Shown one piece after another: positions 61,540-64,000 of a stretch of DNA of 64,000 bases (positions within the stretch are counted from its first letter, which is position 1; each line of letters starts with the position of its first letter). This stretch comes from Methanobrevibacter sp. TLL-48-HuF1 (GTDB lineage Archaea; Methanobacteriota; Methanobacteria; Methanobacteriales; Methanobacteriaceae): the NCBI RefSeq assembly GCF_023617305.1, contig NZ_CP081485.1:124001-188000 (forward strand), given 5' to 3'. Below the pieces are notes generated by a model. The model worked only from the letters and a program-made list of their open reading frames with translations, did not search any database and had not been told where the DNA came from. A program made the position numbers and the translations under genes.

Positions 61540-62916
61540 ATGAAAAGTACTAGTAAAATGCTCTGTTTAGTTGACGGAGAACATTACCTTCCTGTCACCC
61601 AAGAATCAATCGATGTTTTAAATAACTTAGAACATATCGACATAGTAGCTGCTGTTTTCATTGGAGGAACTGAAAAATTAAGAGATGACTCTGAAGAATC
61701 ATATTCTGAAGTTTTAGGTGTTCCAGTGCAATTTGCAAAAAATGATGATATTCCCTATGACATTATTGTAGAAATGATTAAAAAATATGATGTAGATGCT
61801 GTGATGGATTTAAGTGATGAACCTATCCTGGATTATCCTAAACGATTTAAAATAGCTTGTAAAACACTTGCACAAGGGGTAAGTTATCAGGGTCCTGATT
61901 TTAAATTTGATCCAGTTACACAATATGAAATAATGGAAAAACCTTCAATAAAAATAATCGGAACTGGAAAAAGAATAGGAAAAACAGCAGTTTCAGGATT
62001 TGTATCCAGATTAATTGATAAAAACGGATATGAACCATGTGTAATAGCCATGGGAAGAGGCGGACCTCAAGAACCGGAAATAGTTCACGGAGAACAGCTT
62101 GAAATAACCCCTGAATTTTTATTGGAACAGTCTGAAAAAGGAGTTCATGCAGCTAGTGATCACTGGGAAGATGCTTTAATGAGCAGAATCTTAACAATAG
62201 GCTGCAGACGTTGTGGAGGTGGAATGGCAGGTGAAGTCTTTTTAACCAATATGAAAAAAGGAGCGAAATTAGCTAATCAGGTAGATTCTAAATTTGCTAT
62301 ATTTGAAGGTAGTGGAGCAGCAATTCCTCCAATTAAAACAGATAAAAATATTGTACTTATCGGTGCAAATCAACCATTAAACAATATTATAGATTATTTT
62401 GGACCTTATAGAATTGGTCTTGGTGATTTAATTATTTTAACAATGTGTGAAGAACCAATGTGCAATGAAGAAAAAAGAGAATACATTGAACACTTTATAA
62501 AAGAAATAAATCCAAAAGCAAAAGTAATCTCAACTGTATTTAGACCAAAACCGTTAGCAGATATTTCCGGTAAAAAAGTGCTGTTTGCTACAACTGCTCC
62601 AAAAAGTATTGAACATGAATTAGTTGACTATCTGGAAACCAATTATAACTGTGAAATCGTTGGAACCACCCCACACTTATCCAACAGACCTCTTTTGAAA
62701 AAAGACATAGAAAAACACATGGATGAAGCAGATATAATGCTTACTGAACTTAAAGCAGCTGCTGTTGATGTAGCTACTAAAGACTCAATAAAAGCTGGTT
62801 TAGATGTGGTATACTGTGACAATATACCAGTTCCAATAAATTACAAATATCCTGATTTATCCAAATCTGTTTTAGAAATAGTTGATGAAGCTATCAAAGA
62901 TTTTAATAAAGATTAA
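61540..62916 (+). CDS. cpgS: Cyclic 2,3-diphosphoglycerate synthetase
   Basis: 458 residues from the ATG at 61540 (AGTGAT ribosome site). Makes cyclic 2,3-diphosphoglycerate from 2,3-diphosphoglycerate and ATP, a storage or protective solute in Methanobacteriales. N-terminal [19 protein letters not shown], then a P-loop [19 protein letters not shown] (about 143-161), [38 protein letters not shown] (about 225-242) and [15 protein letters not shown]. Length and order match the family. The upstream UPF0058 gene ends in a terminator, so cpgS has its own promoter. Confidence 0.92.
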   Translation: MKSTSKMLCLVDGEHYLPVTQESIDVLNNLEHIDIVAAVFIGGTEKLRDDSEESYSEVLGVPVQFAKNDDIPYDIIVEMIKKYDVDAVMDLSDEPILDYPKRFKIACKTLAQGVSYQGPDFKFDPVTQYEIMEKPSIKIIGTGKRIGKTAVSGFVSRLIDKNGYEPCVIAMGRGGPQEPEIVHGEQLEITPEFLLEQSEKGVHAASDHWEDALMSRILTIGCRRCGGGMAGEVFLTNMKKGAKLANQVDSKFAIFEGSGAAIPPIKTDKNIVLIGANQPLNNIIDYFGPYRIGLGDLIILTMCEEPMCNEEKREYIEHFIKEINPKAKVISTVFRPKPLADISGKKVLFATTAPKSIEHELVDYLETNYNCEIVGTTPHLSNRPLLKKDIEKHMDEADIMLTELKAAAVDVATKDSIKAGLDVVYCDNIPVPINYKYPDLSKSVLEIVDEAIKDFNKD

Positions 62917-63001
62917 TTTCTTTATTTTTTACTTTTTTTACAACTAAATTTATAACCTCTTTAATACAATATATTAATACTAAAATAATTGAGGAAATGA
63001 A

Positions 63002-63613
63002 ATGAAAAAAGATAAGAAGAAACTTATCGTCATACTGTTAATAATTGTTGTTATCCTACTTTTAACACTAATAACATTAATGACTAATTTTGGAAAGGAA
63101 TCCAGTGAAATAAATATTATAAGCAAGGATACTTTAAAAAATGGAGACACAATTTCAATTACACTAAAAGATTCAAATGGAAATCCCATATCTGATCAAA
63201 AAGTAGATATAATAATTGAAAATGAAAAGAATCAACAAGTAACAACTGATGAAATGGGCAATGGCGTGCTACAACTTAACAGAATCAGTGACGGACAATA
63301 CACTGTAAAAGTCATTTACAACGGAAACGACAAATATTCCAAAAGTGAAACTACACAATCATTAACAATATCTGACCAAACCACATCATTAAGTAATAGT
63401 GAAAGTAGTTCCAGCGATAAAACTGAAAACATAATGAGTGAAGACGGATATTCGTATAAAACTGGATATGGACCTGATTATGATTGTTTAGGAGTTAGTC
63501 GTGAAGAAGCAGCTGCTAAAGGATGGCACTATATTCCAGGTATGGATGATGAAGGAAATGATATGGGAGCATATGTTCCATATGATTATAATGCAGGATG
63601 TTACCATACATAA
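63002..63613 (+). CDS. Membrane-anchored protein with one Ig-like module
   Basis: 203 residues. An N-terminal basic head and membrane segment (LIVILLIIVVILLLTLITLM, residues 9-28) anchor it, with the rest outside. Residues about 40-125 are a single Ig-like module similar to those of the adhesin-like proteins (DTISITLKDSNGNPISDQKV, YTVKVIYNGNDKYSKSE). A Ser-rich linker follows and then a compact C-terminal domain with two cysteines (GYGPDYDCLGVSREEAAAKG and NAGCYHT). Function unknown; cell-surface location is inferred. AGGAAATG-type ribosome site before the ATG. Confidence 0.7.
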   Translation: MKKDKKKLIVILLIIVVILLLTLITLMTNFGKESSEINIISKDTLKNGDTISITLKDSNGNPISDQKVDIIIENEKNQQVTTDEMGNGVLQLNRISDGQYTVKVIYNGNDKYSKSETTQSLTISDQTTSLSNSESSSSDKTENIMSEDGYSYKTGYGPDYDCLGVSREEAAAKGWHYIPGMDDEGNDMGAYVPYDYNAGCYHT

Positions 63614-63639
63614 AAATTTAAGATTTAAAAAAAATAAAG

Positions 63640-63663
63640 CTCAGGAATTAGAATAATCCTGAG
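63640..63663 (-). terminator. Hairpin terminator of the YhgE/Pip-type gene
   Basis: A 7-base-pair stem (63640-63646 with 63657-63663) overlaps the stop codon; on the minus strand it is followed by a T-run (complement of 63625-63637). Confidence 0.55.
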
Positions 63664-64000
63664 TCTTTTAATGCTTGTTCAAATTTATTAGCTACTTTAT
63701 CGAATTTTTCTTTAATAATAATTGTTACAATCAATGTTCCAATAATCATTCCAATCATTGCATAAACACCAGTGAAAAATGTTGGCCAATAAACACCAAG
63801 TAATGCATTTCTAAGTAAAGCTATAGCATGAGTCATAGGTAAATATGGACTTAATGCTTGGAAAAAGTCATTCATTACATATACCGGATAAATACCATTT
63901 GTTGTAGATATTTGAAGTACCAATATAATAATAGCTAATGCTTTACCACCATTACCAAATAATGACAGCAATGAATAAATAAATGTCATAAATGCTAATG
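63648..64000 (-). CDS. YhgE/Pip-type membrane protein, C-terminal part (window edge)
   Basis: The frame is open to the right edge of the window, so only the last 117 or so residues are seen. They contain three membrane segments with the signature LLSLFGNGGKALAIIILVLQ, then YVMNDFFQALSPYLPMTHAI and ALLRNALLGVYWPTFFTGVY, characteristic of the C-terminal ABC-2-like half of the YhgE/Pip (phage infection protein) family. The C-terminus is a charged cytosolic tail. In Gram-positives Pip is a phage receptor and YhgE-like proteins take part in secretion; the archaeal role is unknown. Confidence 0.85.
   Translation of the reverse strand, partial: LAFMTFIYSLLSLFGNGGKALAIIILVLQISTTNGIYPVYVMNDFFQALSPYLPMTHAIALLRNALLGVYWPTFFTGVYAMIGMIIGTLIVTIIIKEKFDKVANKFEQALKDSGLF

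Overview
The window is low-GC archaeal DNA that reads as a gut-type methanogen of the order Methanobacteriales, most likely Methanobrevibacter (M. smithii-like). The evidence is: coenzyme M genes (comA, comD, comE), coenzyme F420 genes (cofH, F420H2:NADP oxidoreductase), a heterodisulfide-reductase-type operon, methanogenesis marker 16, cyclic 2,3-diphosphoglycerate synthetase, the archaeal primase pair priS/priL, archaeal CCA-adding enzyme, pantoate kinase, the archaeal shikimate entry genes, and very large adhesin-like surface proteins. Shine-Dalgarno sites are mostly GGAGG/GGTGAT. The species name is inference; no rRNA is present.

Layout. 1-2.6 kb: end of an FAD-disulfide oxidoreductase gene, a chloramphenicol-acetyltransferase-like gene, a TIGR04076-type protein, F420H2:NADP oxidoreductase and a DUF2284 metal-binding protein. 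2.6-20.3 kb: an island of three giant adhesin-like genes on the minus strand, one broken by a frameshift, with an intact IS1182-like insertion sequence between two of them. 20.4-24.4 kb: shikimate entry (aroA', aroB') with thpR and cca. 24.5-25.3 kb: a sequon-rich surface protein with an LPXTG-like tail. 25.6-30.1 kb: a 1505-residue UvrD-type helicase-nuclease. 30.2-38.8 kb: CoA, riboflavin and N-glycan/lipid-linked sugar genes mixed with an AAA ATPase, an Rpn-type nuclease and a tiny zinc-ribbon protein. 38.8-42.4 kb: a DUF530-like protein and metG. 42.7-49.9 kb: two tandem paralogues of unknown function beside priL and priS. 49.9-52.3 kb: thymidylate-kinase-like, dolichol-kinase-like and cofH. 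52.4-61.0 kb: coenzyme M region. 61.1-64 kb: UPF0058, cDPG synthetase, an anchored Ig-like protein and the end of a YhgE/Pip-type membrane protein.

The most interesting region is 52.4-61.0 kb. comDE makes sulfoacetaldehyde and comA starts the same pathway. Between them lies an operon comA - marker 16 (DUF39 plus ferredoxin) - hdrC - hdrB - hdrA, and divergent from comA is a UPF0280/COG2122 gene. DUF39 and COG2122 proteins are known from sulfide-dependent homocysteine formation in methanogens, which is a reductive thiolation of an aldehyde. The last step of coenzyme M synthesis, sulfoacetaldehyde to HS-CoM, is the same type of chemistry. The HdrA here carries a fused MvhD-like domain that has lost the iron-sulfur cysteines, and the HdrB lacks one cysteine of its second CCG motif. 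I propose that this is not the ordinary heterodisulfide reductase but an electron-delivery module for making coenzyme M.

A second candidate system is the pair of tandem paralogues at 43.3-46.6 kb: conserved cysteines, C-terminal tails resembling PCNA-interacting (PIP) motifs, and a position next to both primase genes. I saw no CRISPR array, tRNA or rRNA.
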